A DNA stretch of 64,000 nucleotides from Chryseobacterium sediminis (GTDB taxonomy: Bacteria > Bacteroidota > Bacteroidia > Flavobacteriales > Weeksellaceae): positions 2,349,937 to 2,413,936 of the forward strand of contig NZ_VUNZ01000001.1 of assembly GCF_008386505.1 (NCBI RefSeq), in the 5' to 3' direction. Shown here piece by piece: positions 1 through 9,496 of the stretch. A program made the translations under genes and the position numbers. The notes beneath the pieces were generated by a model. The model was not told the DNA's origin. It worked only from the letters and a program-made list of their open reading frames with translations, and did not search any database. Every line of letters begins with the position of its first letter. Position 1 is the stretch's first letter.

Positions 1-941
1 GGCTGGATACCGTTACTGCAATTATTCCTTACTTTAAAATGAGATTCTTAGGAGGGATTCTTTATCTGTCCGGAGCAATTTTAATGGTCATTAATGTTAT
101 CAAAACTGTTAAAGCCGGTTCATTCCAGAAAGAAGTTCCTGCAGAAGCTCCTGCATTAGCCAACATCGGTACATCAAGAAAAGAAGGTGAAGGCGTACAC
201 CTATGGTTGGAAAGAACACCTACTCTCCTTTCTATATTAGCTTTTATCACCATAGCAATCGGTGGATTGGTGGAAATTGTTCCCACACTTTCACTTAAAC
301 AAAGTGTTCCGACAATTACCGCAGTAAAACCCTATACACCACTGGAACTGGAAGGTAGAGATCTTTATATCCGTGAAGGATGTAACGCTTGCCACTCTCA
401 GATGATCAGACCTTTCCGTGATGAAGTGGTAAGATTTGAAGGAAAGAACGGACAGTATTCCAAAGCAGGAGAGTTTATTTATGACAGACCTTTCTTATGG
501 GGATCTAAAAGAACAGGACCGGATCTTCACAGAGAAGGAGGAAGAAACCCAGACTCATGGCACTTTAAACATATGTACAACCCAAGAATTACGTCTGCAG
601 GTTCTATCATGCCACGTTTCCCATGGTTAATTACCAATAAACTGGACCGCGATCAGATGGTGGATAAGATGAAACTGATGAAAAATGCCTTCGATGTTCC
701 TTATACAAAAGCTCAGATAGATTCTGCCAACCAATGGGCAGACAACCAGTCAAAAGCCATTGTAAATAGAATTTATGCCGAAGCAACGGATGTAAAAGAT
801 CAGATGGTAAAAGAAAAAACAGCCAAAGGATCTGCATATGTCCCTCTTGAACAGAGAGAAATTGTAGCAATGATCGCTTACCTGCAGAGATTAGGTACGG
901 ATATTAAAACAACACAGGTACAAACAGCCAGCGTAGAGTAA
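1..941 (+). CDS. ccoNO: cbb3-type cytochrome c oxidase, fused CcoN-CcoO (5' end outside window)
   Basis: This is the C-terminal part of a cbb3 terminal oxidase subunit of the inner membrane, which reduces oxygen with high affinity. The reading frame is open from the first bases of the window. The residues before the ATG at 39 (…AIIPYFKMRFLGG) match the last CcoN helix, so catalytic subunit I and the haem c subunit II appear fused, as is common in Bacteroidota. A second membrane helix (LLSILAFITIAIGGLVEIVP) precedes the CcoO domain, which has the haem c motif CNACHSQ and the typical GSKRTGPDLHREGG stretch. ccoP starts 19 bases downstream, so the two are co-transcribed. The identification is firm. 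The exact N-terminus lies outside the window. Confidence 0.93.
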   Translation, partial: LDTVTAIIPYFKMRFLGGILYLSGAILMVINVIKTVKAGSFQKEVPAEAPALANIGTSRKEGEGVHLWLERTPTLLSILAFITIAIGGLVEIVPTLSLKQSVPTITAVKPYTPLELEGRDLYIREGCNACHSQMIRPFRDEVVRFEGKNGQYSKAGEFIYDRPFLWGSKRTGPDLHREGGRNPDSWHFKHMYNPRITSAGSIMPRFPWLITNKLDRDQMVDKMKLMKNAFDVPYTKAQIDSANQWADNQSKAIVNRIYAEATDVKDQMVKEKTAKGSAYVPLEQREIVAMIAYLQRLGTDIKTTQVQTASVE

Positions 942-960
942 CATTTAAAATTGAATTGCA

Positions 961-1848
961 ATGAAAACGAGAACCCCAATTTCAATATATATCGCAGCAA
1001 CGATAGGTTTAACGATCATGGCCTTTGAAATGTTCGCCAGTGATTCAGGATATTTTTCTTCTCCTTTTTTCTGGGCGCTGATATTAATTGCCATTATCCT
1101 TCTGCTCATCATGAATTCGATTGGAGATCTGGTGGAAAATGAAAATTTCAACAGATTATCAGAGGAAGAGAAAAAACAATATCTGGCAGAAAAAAATACT
1201 CCTTATTATCAGAAATTATGGAACTCTGCCTTCAAAAAACAATCCGTTACGGAAGAAAAGGATATCCTTATCGACCACGGTTTCGATGGAATTACAGAGC
1301 TGGACAACTCACTTCCGAAATGGTGGATTGGTCTGTTCTGGTTCGGATGTATCTTTTGTGTAGTTTATCTGACAGCTTTTTCTTTCACAGATTATGCCCA
1401 TCCGGAGGTAGAATACACTAAAGAAGCAAAAACCATGTTGGCCTCTATTGAAGAGTATGAGAAAACGGCTCCCCAGATCAATCTGGAATCCGCAAAATAC
1501 AGTGCTGATAACATCGCAGATGGTCAGGAACTCTTCAAAACGAATTGTGTTACCTGCCATGGAGACGGAGGAAAAGGAGGTATAGGCCCAAACCTTACCG
1601 ATACACACTGGATCAACATGAAAGAAAAAAGTTTATTTAAAAATGTATTCTGGATGCTTGAAAACGGTTCTCCAAACAATCCTACCATGAGACCTTTCAT
1701 CAAGGAAGGAACCATCACAGGACGGGATGCCGAAAAGATTGCCGCTTACATTTACCATATCAATCAGGAAACTGCTCCTATTACAACAGCACAAGGTGGT
1801 GCCGCTCCGCAGGGAGAAGAAGTAAAATGGGAAAACGGAAACAATTAA
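961..1848 (+). CDS. ccoP: cbb3-type cytochrome c oxidase subunit III (CcoP-like)
   Basis: This 295-residue inner-membrane cytochrome c subunit passes electrons to the cbb3 oxidase core. Two hydrophobic helices lie near residues 8-27 and 32-54. A FixP_N-like segment begins PKWWIGLFWFG near 119 and forms a third helix. It is followed by a periplasmic cytochrome c domain with CVTCH (C196, C199, H200) and a downstream NPTMRPF likely to carry the axial Met. Proteobacterial CcoP usually has two haem c domains; only one is present here. The two extra N-terminal helices may replace a separate CcoQ, which is an inference. A strong hairpin follows, so this gene ends the operon; the assembly gene ccoG does not follow. 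Confidence 0.9.
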   Translation: MKTRTPISIYIAATIGLTIMAFEMFASDSGYFSSPFFWALILIAIILLLIMNSIGDLVENENFNRLSEEEKKQYLAEKNTPYYQKLWNSAFKKQSVTEEKDILIDHGFDGITELDNSLPKWWIGLFWFGCIFCVVYLTAFSFTDYAHPEVEYTKEAKTMLASIEEYEKTAPQINLESAKYSADNIADGQELFKTNCVTCHGDGGKGGIGPNLTDTHWINMKEKSLFKNVFWMLENGSPNNPTMRPFIKEGTITGRDAEKIAAYIYHINQETAPITTAQGGAAPQGEEVKWENGNN

Positions 1849-1878
1849 AAATTTATTATCTATCATATAAACCATGCC

Positions 1879-1966
1879 AAGCCCCCTTTTCTACTACACT
1901 AACATTTGAATTTCATTTTTGCTAACTAACCTTTTCAACACTAAAAATGATATAAAGGGGGCTTTT
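1879..1966 (+). terminator. long-loop terminator after ccoP
   Basis: AAGCCCCCTTTT (1879-1890) pairs with AAAGGGGGCTTTT (from 1954) and runs into a T tract. The stem is strong but the loop is about 63 bases, which is long for a simple intrinsic terminator. It separates the oxidase operon from tamB. It could instead be a small structured RNA element. Confidence 0.6.
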
Positions 1967-2114
1967 TTAAAAAATACAAATCCATACCTTGGCTTGTCTT
2001 ACTCAACTATTCACTTGACAACTACAAACTAAAAATTCCATAATAAGACGGCCAAGGCAGGATTTTTGCATTTGCAATGGATACCACAACAAAGACTAAG
2101 TAAAATAGTATTAT

Positions 2115-2122
2115 TATCTTTG
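2115..2122 (+). promoter_or_regulatory. -7 box TATCTTTG before tamB
   Basis: An exact match to the flavobacterial -7 consensus TAnnTTTG lies 18 bases before the in-frame TTG at 2141. It lies inside the longest open frame, which begins at a TTG at 2066, and therefore argues for the shorter start. No convincing -33 TTG at the usual spacing was seen. Confidence 0.5.
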
Positions 2123-2140
2123 TTAGAAACCACATCGCAT

Positions 2141-5100
2141 TTGAAACTGAAAATCAACACCACAAAAATTTTAAGGCGTATTGTAATAACCTTTATTTCA
2201 ATATTGGTTTTTCTTACCCTGTTGATATTAAGCTTAAGGCTTCCTGCCGTTCAAAACTTCATTAAAGACAAGCTTATTGTTTACCTTGAGAAAAAAATCA
2301 AAACCAAGGTAAGCCTTGAAAAAGTGTATATCGGATTTCCTAACAGCCTTGTTATGGAAAATCTTTACCTCAAAGGACAGGATGTAGATACACTACTGGC
2401 AGTCAGAAAACTGGATGTAGGTTTACATATGCTGAAGCTCCTCAATTCTACAGCAGATATTACGTCAGTCAACATGGAAGGAGCCCGTGCTAACGTAGTA
2501 CGAAAACCGGATGGCAAATTCAACTTCGATTATATCATTGATGCTTTCGCAACCAGCGACAAAGAAGAAAGTTCTTCCAAGCCATTCATTATTTCTCTTG
2601 ATAAAATCAATTTAAAAGATATTGGAGTAACCTTCAATGACCAGCAGTCCAGGAATGACATTAAACTATATTTTAAATCGTTTGATACCAGGGTAAAAAC
2701 TTTTGATCTTAATAAAAACAATTACGCTGTTAATGATATTAATCTTGACGGATTAAAATTAAAGTTAAAACAGGGACTTGTAGAAGAAGTGGCCCAAAAG
2801 GTTGAGAAAAAAGTAGACTCTCTCAATGAAAAAAAACCGATGAATATTGGGTTGAGAGGTATTAAGCTTACTCATTTCGATATTGACTACGGTGACGAAA
2901 ATACCAAAACATTCGCAAAAGTTATATTCAAAGAGCTGAGTACAAAGGTCAATAAACTTGATCTTGAAAACAATGCTTACAACGTTTCAAATGTATTTCT
3001 TTCCGGTGCAGATATTAATGCCAATCTTTATCTTCCTGCTCAGAATGCCAATCCGAAAAAAGCAAAAGAACCTGAAGTTTCCAAAGTCTCCGATCAGGAT
3101 AAAGCGATGAAACTTCTCTTAGGAAAGCTTGTTCTGAATGATGTAAAGGTAAATTATAATAATACCGCTATTGCCCCAACCAAACAGGGAATGGACTTCA
3201 ACCACCTGAATTTTTCCAAAATGAATGTGGAGGTAAGAAGTTTCAAAATGGAGAACAATACTTTTGCAGGAACAGTAAATTCTGCGGAAATTAAAGAAAA
3301 CAGAGGCCTGGATATTCAGAAATTCAATACGGATTTTGTATATGCTGAAAAAGAAGCCTATCTAAAAGATCTTTACCTTCAGACTCCGAAAACAATCTTA
3401 CGTGATGAAGTTATTTTAAATTATAACTCCATTGATCAGTTAAGCTCAAATCTTGGTACAGTAAAGATTTCAGCCAACATTAAAGATTCAAAAATAGGAT
3501 TCTCTGACATTCTGAATTTAGTTCCGACTTTAAGAAATACAGTTCCGTTCAACAAATATCCAAATGCAATTCTCAATGTAAATGCTAATGTAAAAGGAAC
3601 CGTAAATGATCTTTTAATCCAGGATCTCAAGGTTTCAGGGCTGGACCAGCTGAGAGTGATGGCTTCCGGAAAAATTAAAAATGCAATGAATCCGGATCAG
3701 TTATATTACGATCTGAGAATCGGAGAATTTTCTTCCAGTGCCAAAACGATATTCAATCTTGTCCCGAAAAATACAATTCCTTCCAATATTTCGCTTCCTT
3801 CCCATTTCAGTATTAAAGGAAATGCAAAAGGAACGACTAAAGTAGTAAATACAGACCTCAACCTCTACTCCACGCTCGGAAATGCCGCCGTCATCGCACA
3901 AGTAGATATGCGTAGAAAAAATCATGAATTATATGATGTAAAAGCCAATCTTCAGGGGATACAGGTAGGAAAAATTATTCAGAATAAAGATATTGGCCCT
4001 ATCACAGCACAGATTGCAGCGAAAGGTGAAAGTTTTGATTTTAAAAATGCCAATGCAGATTTAAAGGGACATGTTGCCTCTGCAGTCTACAAAGGATACC
4101 GCTATCAAAACATGAATCTTACCGGTAAGATCAACAAAGGTGCTTATCATGTTATTCTGGATTCAAAAGATCCGAATGCCAGTTTACAGCTGACCGCGTC
4201 CGGAGTATATGATGAAAAAAATCCTACGGTAAAAGTGAACGGAGAAGTCATCAAACTGGATGTCAACAAACTTGGTTTCTATGAAAAACCAATGATCATT
4301 GCCGGAAAAATTGATGGTGATTTCACAAGTCTTGATCCTAATAATCTGAACGGGTATTTAAACCTTAAAGATTTTGCCTTTTCAGATACCAAAGAAGTCT
4401 ATCCGGTACAGGAAGTGAATCTTAAAGCTTCTTCTACTCAGGATTCTACCCAGATTATTTTCAATTCTCAGGTAGCAGATGTGGAACTCAAGGGTAAATA
4501 TAAACTTACTCAGATTTTTGGTGCTTTAACCCAGACAATCAATCAATATTATCAGTTCCAGAAGCCGGATAAAAACCAGAAAATAGATCCGGGACAGCAT
4601 TTTACTTTTACAGCCAAAGTAAAAAACGATGACCTGATCAGAAAATTTGTTCCAGACCTGAAAGATTTTGAAACCATCAATCTGACAGGAAACTACGATG
4701 CAGATTCTCAAAAAATTGAAATTGACGGACAGATTCCGCGATTACTGTATGGGGAGAATACCATTGAAAAAGGAGCTTTAAAGGTAACCAACGAAAATCA
4801 GGCGCTACAATACAACCTGAATGTTGCCGCTTTAAAAAGTTCAAGTTTTTCTTTAAATAAAATCAATATTGACGGAGATGTTGCCGACAATACCATCCGA
4901 TACAATGTAACGACAAAAGATGAGAAAGATGCCACCCAATTCCTGATTGCAGGAAATGCAAAATCCCTGAATGACATTACAGAAATTTCTCTGAACCCGA
5001 ACGGCTTAAAACTTAACTACACGGACTGGAACGTTGCGGATAACAATAAAATCCAGATCAGCAGCAAAGGAATTCTGGCTGACAACTTTATCTTATCCAA

Positions 5101-7168
5101 TGGAAACAGTGAAATTGCTGTTCAGTCTGAAAGCAATAGCCCAAGCAGCCCTTTAAATATTTCGTTGAAAGATTTTAAAATCGAAACCATTACAGAACTT
5201 ATTAAAAAAGATACCGTTCTGGCCAGAGGAACGATCAACGGAACAGCACAACTTCGGGATGTTACTAAAAATATGACATTCACTTCTGACTTAAATATTT
5301 CTGATTTAATCGTTTATGGAAGTCCTGTCGGAAACCTTGCTGTAAAAGTGAATAACGCTTCACCGAATCTTTTAAATGCTGATATTGCTCTTTCCGGAAA
5401 TAATAATGATGTAAAAATCCTTGGCGATTATAATACGTCTTCCAGTACTTTTGATCTGAATATGGCGATCAACCAGCTTCAGATGAAGAGTATTCAAGGG
5501 TTTTCTATGAATGCCATTACCAATACGGAAGGGTATCTTTCAGGAAACTTAAAGATCACCGGAACTACCGATAAACCTAATATTTTAGGAAAAGTAAAAT
5601 TCAACGATGCAGGGCTGGAAATTGCCAAAACAGGAAGTGATTTCAGACACCTGAGTGATGAAATAGACTTTACAAACCAAGGGATTGAGTTTGATAAATT
5701 TAAAATCAAAGATAAAGACGGCAATGCTCTTGTTGTAGACGGACAGGTTCTTACACAAACCTACAGAGATTTTGCCTTTAACTTAAATGTAAATGCTAAA
5801 GATTTTAAAGTGGTCAATTCAGAAAAGTCTAATGATGCGATCATGTATGGTATTCTTGCTATTGATGCTGGACTTCATATCCGCGGAAATCTGGATCTTC
5901 CAAAGGTAGACGGAAGATTGAGCGTAGCAGACAACACAGATTTCACTTTTGTTCTTCCTCAATCAAGTCCTTCTCTGCAGGAAAGAGATGGTATTGTGGA
6001 GTTTGTAGATCAGGATCAGGTGGTTTTAAATAAAACCATCAAAGCAGATTCTCTGAATGCACAAAGCCGTATTAAAGGGATGGACGTAAGCGTTAATATT
6101 GAAGTCAGCAAAGAAGCAAAACTGTCGCTGATCATTGATAAAGCTAATGGTGATTTTGTACAGCTTCAGGGTGAGGCAGAATTAACCGGAGGAATAGATC
6201 CATCAGGAAAAACTACATTGGTAGGAGTATATGAAGTAGAAAAAGGTAGTTATGATCTTTCTGTAAGCTTCCTGAAACGTAAGTTTGATATCCAAAAAGG
6301 AAGTACCATCACATGGACCGGTGAACCTACCATGGCTCAAATGGATATTACCGCCGTTTATAAGACAGAAGCTCCGCCTATAGACCTTGTAGAACAGCAG
6401 ATCAGTGGAGAAAGTGCTTCAACATTGAATCAGTTTAAGCAGAGAGTTCCTTTCAATGCTTTATTAAAAATGAAAGGAGAATTACTGAAACCTCAGCTTA
6501 CTTTCGATATTACCACGGACGAAAAAAATAACTCTGTATCTACCAATGTAAAGGATATTATTGATCAGAAACTTGCCCAGATCAGAACTCAGGAATCTGA
6601 ACTTAACAAACAGGTTTTTGCGTTATTGCTTCTCAATCGTTTCATTGGGGAAAATCCATTTGAAAGCGGGGCCGGAATGTCTGCAGAAACAATGGCAAGA
6701 CAGAGTGTGAGTAAAATTCTTTCCCAGCAGCTGAATAATCTTGCCTCTGGTCTGATCAAAGGGGTAGATCTTAATTTTGGTCTTGATTCTTCGGAAGACT
6801 ATTCCAGCGGGGAGAAAAATACCAGAACCGATCTGAATGTAGATATCAGTAAAAAACTATTGAATGACCGACTGAAAGTAACAGTGGGAAGTAATTTCGG
6901 ACTGGAAGGCCAGGCACGTCAGAATGAAAATATGACCAATATTGCAGGTAACGTTTCTGTAGATTACAGTCTTTCCAAAGATGGAAGATATATGTTACGT
7001 GCTTATCGTAAAGATGAGTATCAGGTAGCTCTTCAGGGGCAGATTATAGAAACCGGAGTTGGATTTATCATTACATTGGATTATGACAAATTCCGTGAGA
7101 TTTTCCAAAAATCCAGAGAGAAGAAGCCGAAAAAAAATCAAAATAACCAAGTGGTAGAATTTAAATAA
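2141..7168 (+). CDS. tamB: TamB-like translocation/assembly protein (AsmA-like, DUF490)
   Basis: TamB proteins are very long, inner-membrane-anchored periplasmic proteins that bridge to an Omp85 partner and act in outer-membrane protein assembly or lipid transport. The start chosen is TTG at 2141, giving about 1,675 residues beginning MKLKINTTKILRR. One N-terminal membrane helix (IVITFISILVFLTLLILSL) follows directly. An AsmA-like region comes next, then a repetitive beta-rich body, then the conserved C-terminal TamB domain (roughly the last 350 residues). The frame stays open upstream to a TTG at 2066, but a -7 box lies between the two. The stop overlaps the tamL start by one base (TAATG), so the two are translationally coupled and the products probably form a complex. 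Confidence 0.85.
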   Translation: MKLKINTTKILRRIVITFISILVFLTLLILSLRLPAVQNFIKDKLIVYLEKKIKTKVSLEKVYIGFPNSLVMENLYLKGQDVDTLLAVRKLDVGLHMLKLLNSTADITSVNMEGARANVVRKPDGKFNFDYIIDAFATSDKEESSSKPFIISLDKINLKDIGVTFNDQQSRNDIKLYFKSFDTRVKTFDLNKNNYAVNDINLDGLKLKLKQGLVEEVAQKVEKKVDSLNEKKPMNIGLRGIKLTHFDIDYGDENTKTFAKVIFKELSTKVNKLDLENNAYNVSNVFLSGADINANLYLPAQNANPKKAKEPEVSKVSDQDKAMKLLLGKLVLNDVKVNYNNTAIAPTKQGMDFNHLNFSKMNVEVRSFKMENNTFAGTVNSAEIKENRGLDIQKFNTDFVYAEKEAYLKDLYLQTPKTILRDEVILNYNSIDQLSSNLGTVKISANIKDSKIGFSDILNLVPTLRNTVPFNKYPNAILNVNANVKGTVNDLLIQDLKVSGLDQLRVMASGKIKNAMNPDQLYYDLRIGEFSSSAKTIFNLVPKNTIPSNISLPSHFSIKGNAKGTTKVVNTDLNLYSTLGNAAVIAQVDMRRKNHELYDVKANLQGIQVGKIIQNKDIGPITAQIAAKGESFDFKNANADLKGHVASAVYKGYRYQNMNLTGKINKGAYHVILDSKDPNASLQLTASGVYDEKNPTVKVNGEVIKLDVNKLGFYEKPMIIAGKIDGDFTSLDPNNLNGYLNLKDFAFSDTKEVYPVQEVNLKASSTQDSTQIIFNSQVADVELKGKYKLTQIFGALTQTINQYYQFQKPDKNQKIDPGQHFTFTAKVKNDDLIRKFVPDLKDFETINLTGNYDADSQKIEIDGQIPRLLYGENTIEKGALKVTNENQALQYNLNVAALKSSSFSLNKINIDGDVADNTIRYNVTTKDEKDATQFLIAGNAKSLNDITEISLNPNGLKLNYTDWNVADNNKIQISSKGILADNFILSNGNSEIAVQSESNSPSSPLNISLKDFKIETITELIKKDTVLARGTINGTAQLRDVTKNMTFTSDLNISDLIVYGSPVGNLAVKVNNASPNLLNADIALSGNNNDVKILGDYNTSSSTFDLNMAINQLQMKSIQGFSMNAITNTEGYLSGNLKITGTTDKPNILGKVKFNDAGLEIAKTGSDFRHLSDEIDFTNQGIEFDKFKIKDKDGNALVVDGQVLTQTYRDFAFNLNVNAKDFKVVNSEKSNDAIMYGILAIDAGLHIRGNLDLPKVDGRLSVADNTDFTFVLPQSSPSLQERDGIVEFVDQDQVVLNKTIKADSLNAQSRIKGMDVSVNIEVSKEAKLSLIIDKANGDFVQLQGEAELTGGIDPSGKTTLVGVYEVEKGSYDLSVSFLKRKFDIQKGSTITWTGEPTMAQMDITAVYKTEAPPIDLVEQQISGESASTLNQFKQRVPFNALLKMKGELLKPQLTFDITTDEKNNSVSTNVKDIIDQKLAQIRTQESELNKQVFALLLLNRFIGENPFESGAGMSAETMARQSVSKILSQQLNNLASGLIKGVDLNFGLDSSEDYSSGEKNTRTDLNVDISKKLLNDRLKVTVGSNFGLEGQARQNENMTNIAGNVSVDYSLSKDGRYMLRAYRKDEYQVALQGQIIETGVGFIITLDYDKFREIFQKSREKKPKKNQNNQVVEFK

Positions 7169-9495
7169 TGAGTAATAAGTTCCATATATATTGTAAATAT
7201 CTGTTGGTTTCCGGATTGGCATCAACGGTAATTTCGTGCAGTAATACCCGGTTTTTGAAGGAAGGCCAGATGCTTTACACCGGAGCCAAAGTAAAGATTG
7301 AAAACGATACGATTTCTAAAAAGGAAAAGAAAGATCTTCAGTCTGCACTGGAAGCCAACCTCACCCCAAAGCCCAATTCTACATTTTTGGGAATGCGTCC
7401 AAAGCTTTACTTTTATAATATTGCCAAAGAGCCGAAAAAAGATAAAGGTTTTAATTACTGGCTTAAATATAAAGTAGGTGAAAAACCTGTATTATTAGGT
7501 GATGTAGATCGCGAGTTCAATAAAGATATCATTGAAAATTATTCTGAAAACAAAGGATATTTCAATGCCAGGGCTTCTTATGATACTGTTTCAAAAAATA
7601 AAAAAGCTCAGGTCATTTATACGGTAAGGCCGGGCTCCAGATATTTGATTGACGGAGTAAAATTCCAGAAAGATTCTACACTGGTTAATCAGGAAATTCA
7701 GAGTTTTTCCAATAGAACACTTCTTAAAAATGGGAATCCATTTGATCTCGATGTCATTAAAGCGGAAAGAGAAAGAATTGATACCAGATTAAAAGAAAGA
7801 GGTTTTTATTATTTCCATCCTGATAATATTATTGTACAGGCAGACAGTACGGTAAGTAAAAATCATAAGGTTGAACTTAACGTAAAACTGAAAGACAATA
7901 CACCTAATCTGGCAACTCAGCAATTCAGTATAGACAAAGTGGTTGTATTTCCTAATTACAACATTCAGGATGTAAAAGATGGGAAATACAGTATTCCGAT
8001 GAATAAAGATTCTCTTTCCAAATATGCTTTTGATGATATTTATGTTATTGATCCACAGCATAAATTTAAACCGAAGATTTTTGACAGGGCTTTATATTTC
8101 AAACAGGGAGATCTTTATAACCGTTCCAATCACAATCTTACCCTGAACCGATTGATAAGTCTCGGTGTTTTTAAATTTGTGAAGAATGAATTTGTTGTTT
8201 CGGATTCACTGAGTCATAAATTTGATGCTTATTATTTATTAACTCCAAGACAAATTCAGTCCCTTCGTCTGGAAGCCTTAGGAAGAACAAACTCTGCCAA
8301 TTACGCAGGTAGTGAACTGAATCTGAACTGGACTCACCGAAATTTTTTCCGTGGTGCGGAACAATTTAAAGCAGCTATCTACGGAGCTTTTGATTTTCAG
8401 ATGGGGGGCGCACAGAATGCCAATAATATTTTCCGTGCAGGAACGAATGTACAGCTTTCTATTCCGAGAATTGTTGCTCCTTTCCGTTTTCATTCTTCCA
8501 GTGAATTTGTGCCACGAACTAATATCACATTGGGATACGAATTTCAAAACAGAACGAAATATTATACTCTTAATAATTTTACAGGATCATTTGGGTATCT
8601 ATGGAAAGAAAATGCAAGGAAGGAACATGAGCTGAAAGTCATTGATATTACACTCGTGTCTCCTGCAAATGTTACTGAAGAATATCTGGCTAAATCTGAT
8701 GGAAATCCTGCCATGAAAAGAGTTGTAGACAAACAGCTTATTTTTGGCCCTACCTATTCTTTTACTTACACCAATACCATGCTTCCAAAAACCAATACCG
8801 TTTATTATAAAGGTACCCTTGATCTGGCAGGAAACATTACAGGTCTGGTTACGGGAGCTGATGTAAAAAAGGACAAAGAGAAAAAAATATTTGGAATTCC
8901 TTTCAGCCAATATGTAAAAATTGAAAATGATTTCAGGTTCTATCATAAGTTTACTGAAAAGTCTTCACTGGCCACAAGATTTATTGGAGGAATTGCTTAT
9001 CCATACGGAAACTCAGAATTCATTCCTTTTTCCAAACAATTTTTCTCAGGAGGAAGTAACAGTATCAGGGCATTCCGTGCAAGAACATTAGGGCCGGGAA
9101 GTTTTGATCCGAGAACTATACCGGAGGGCTCTTATTTTGATCAGTCCGGAGATGTTAAACTGGAATTAAATGCTGAATACCGTGCCAATCTTTATAAGTT
9201 TTTAAATGCAGCAGTGTTTGTAGATGCCGGAAATATCTGGCTGCTTCATGATGATTCTACAAGACCTGGAGCGAAGTTTTCAAAAGATTTTTTAAATGAA
9301 ATTGCGGTGGGAGCCGGAGTAGGTCTGAGACTGGATTTTTCTATCCTGATTTTAAGACTGGATCTTGCTATGCCACTGAGAGTTCCTTACTATCAGAAAG
9401 GAGATAGATGGGCCTTCGATAAAATCAATTTCGGAGATCCAAGCTGGAGAAAAGATAACCTTGTTTTTAATATTGCCATCGGATATCCTTTTTAA
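7168..9495 (+). CDS. tamL: TamL-like Omp85 outer-membrane lipoprotein (BamA/TamA superfamily)
   Basis: This 775-residue outer-membrane protein is the likely partner of TamB. It has a lipoprotein signal (lipobox STVISC, C24), POTRA-like repeats over about residues 100-280 (for example TVRPGSRYLIDGVKF), and a C-terminal 16-strand-type Omp85 barrel with the loop-6-like stretch FSGGSNSIRAFRAR and a final aromatic residue (IAIGYPF). Lipidated TamA relatives paired with TamB are a Bacteroidota pattern named TamL. It overlaps tamB by one base and is followed one base later by the YihY gene. A generic BamA-like surface-antigen protein is the alternative, but the pairing with tamB favours TamL. Confidence 0.85.
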   Translation: MSNKFHIYCKYLLVSGLASTVISCSNTRFLKEGQMLYTGAKVKIENDTISKKEKKDLQSALEANLTPKPNSTFLGMRPKLYFYNIAKEPKKDKGFNYWLKYKVGEKPVLLGDVDREFNKDIIENYSENKGYFNARASYDTVSKNKKAQVIYTVRPGSRYLIDGVKFQKDSTLVNQEIQSFSNRTLLKNGNPFDLDVIKAERERIDTRLKERGFYYFHPDNIIVQADSTVSKNHKVELNVKLKDNTPNLATQQFSIDKVVVFPNYNIQDVKDGKYSIPMNKDSLSKYAFDDIYVIDPQHKFKPKIFDRALYFKQGDLYNRSNHNLTLNRLISLGVFKFVKNEFVVSDSLSHKFDAYYLLTPRQIQSLRLEALGRTNSANYAGSELNLNWTHRNFFRGAEQFKAAIYGAFDFQMGGAQNANNIFRAGTNVQLSIPRIVAPFRFHSSSEFVPRTNITLGYEFQNRTKYYTLNNFTGSFGYLWKENARKEHELKVIDITLVSPANVTEEYLAKSDGNPAMKRVVDKQLIFGPTYSFTYTNTMLPKTNTVYYKGTLDLAGNITGLVTGADVKKDKEKKIFGIPFSQYVKIENDFRFYHKFTEKSSLATRFIGGIAYPYGNSEFIPFSKQFFSGGSNSIRAFRARTLGPGSFDPRTIPEGSYFDQSGDVKLELNAEYRANLYKFLNAAVFVDAGNIWLLHDDSTRPGAKFSKDFLNEIAVGAGVGLRLDFSILILRLDLAMPLRVPYYQKGDRWAFDKINFGDPSWRKDNLVFNIAIGYPF

Positions 9496-9496
9496 T

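Noticed and set aside
2066..2140. TTG at 2066 as the tamB start
   Set aside because: An exact -7 box lies inside this extension, and the next TTG opens directly into the expected N-terminal helix.
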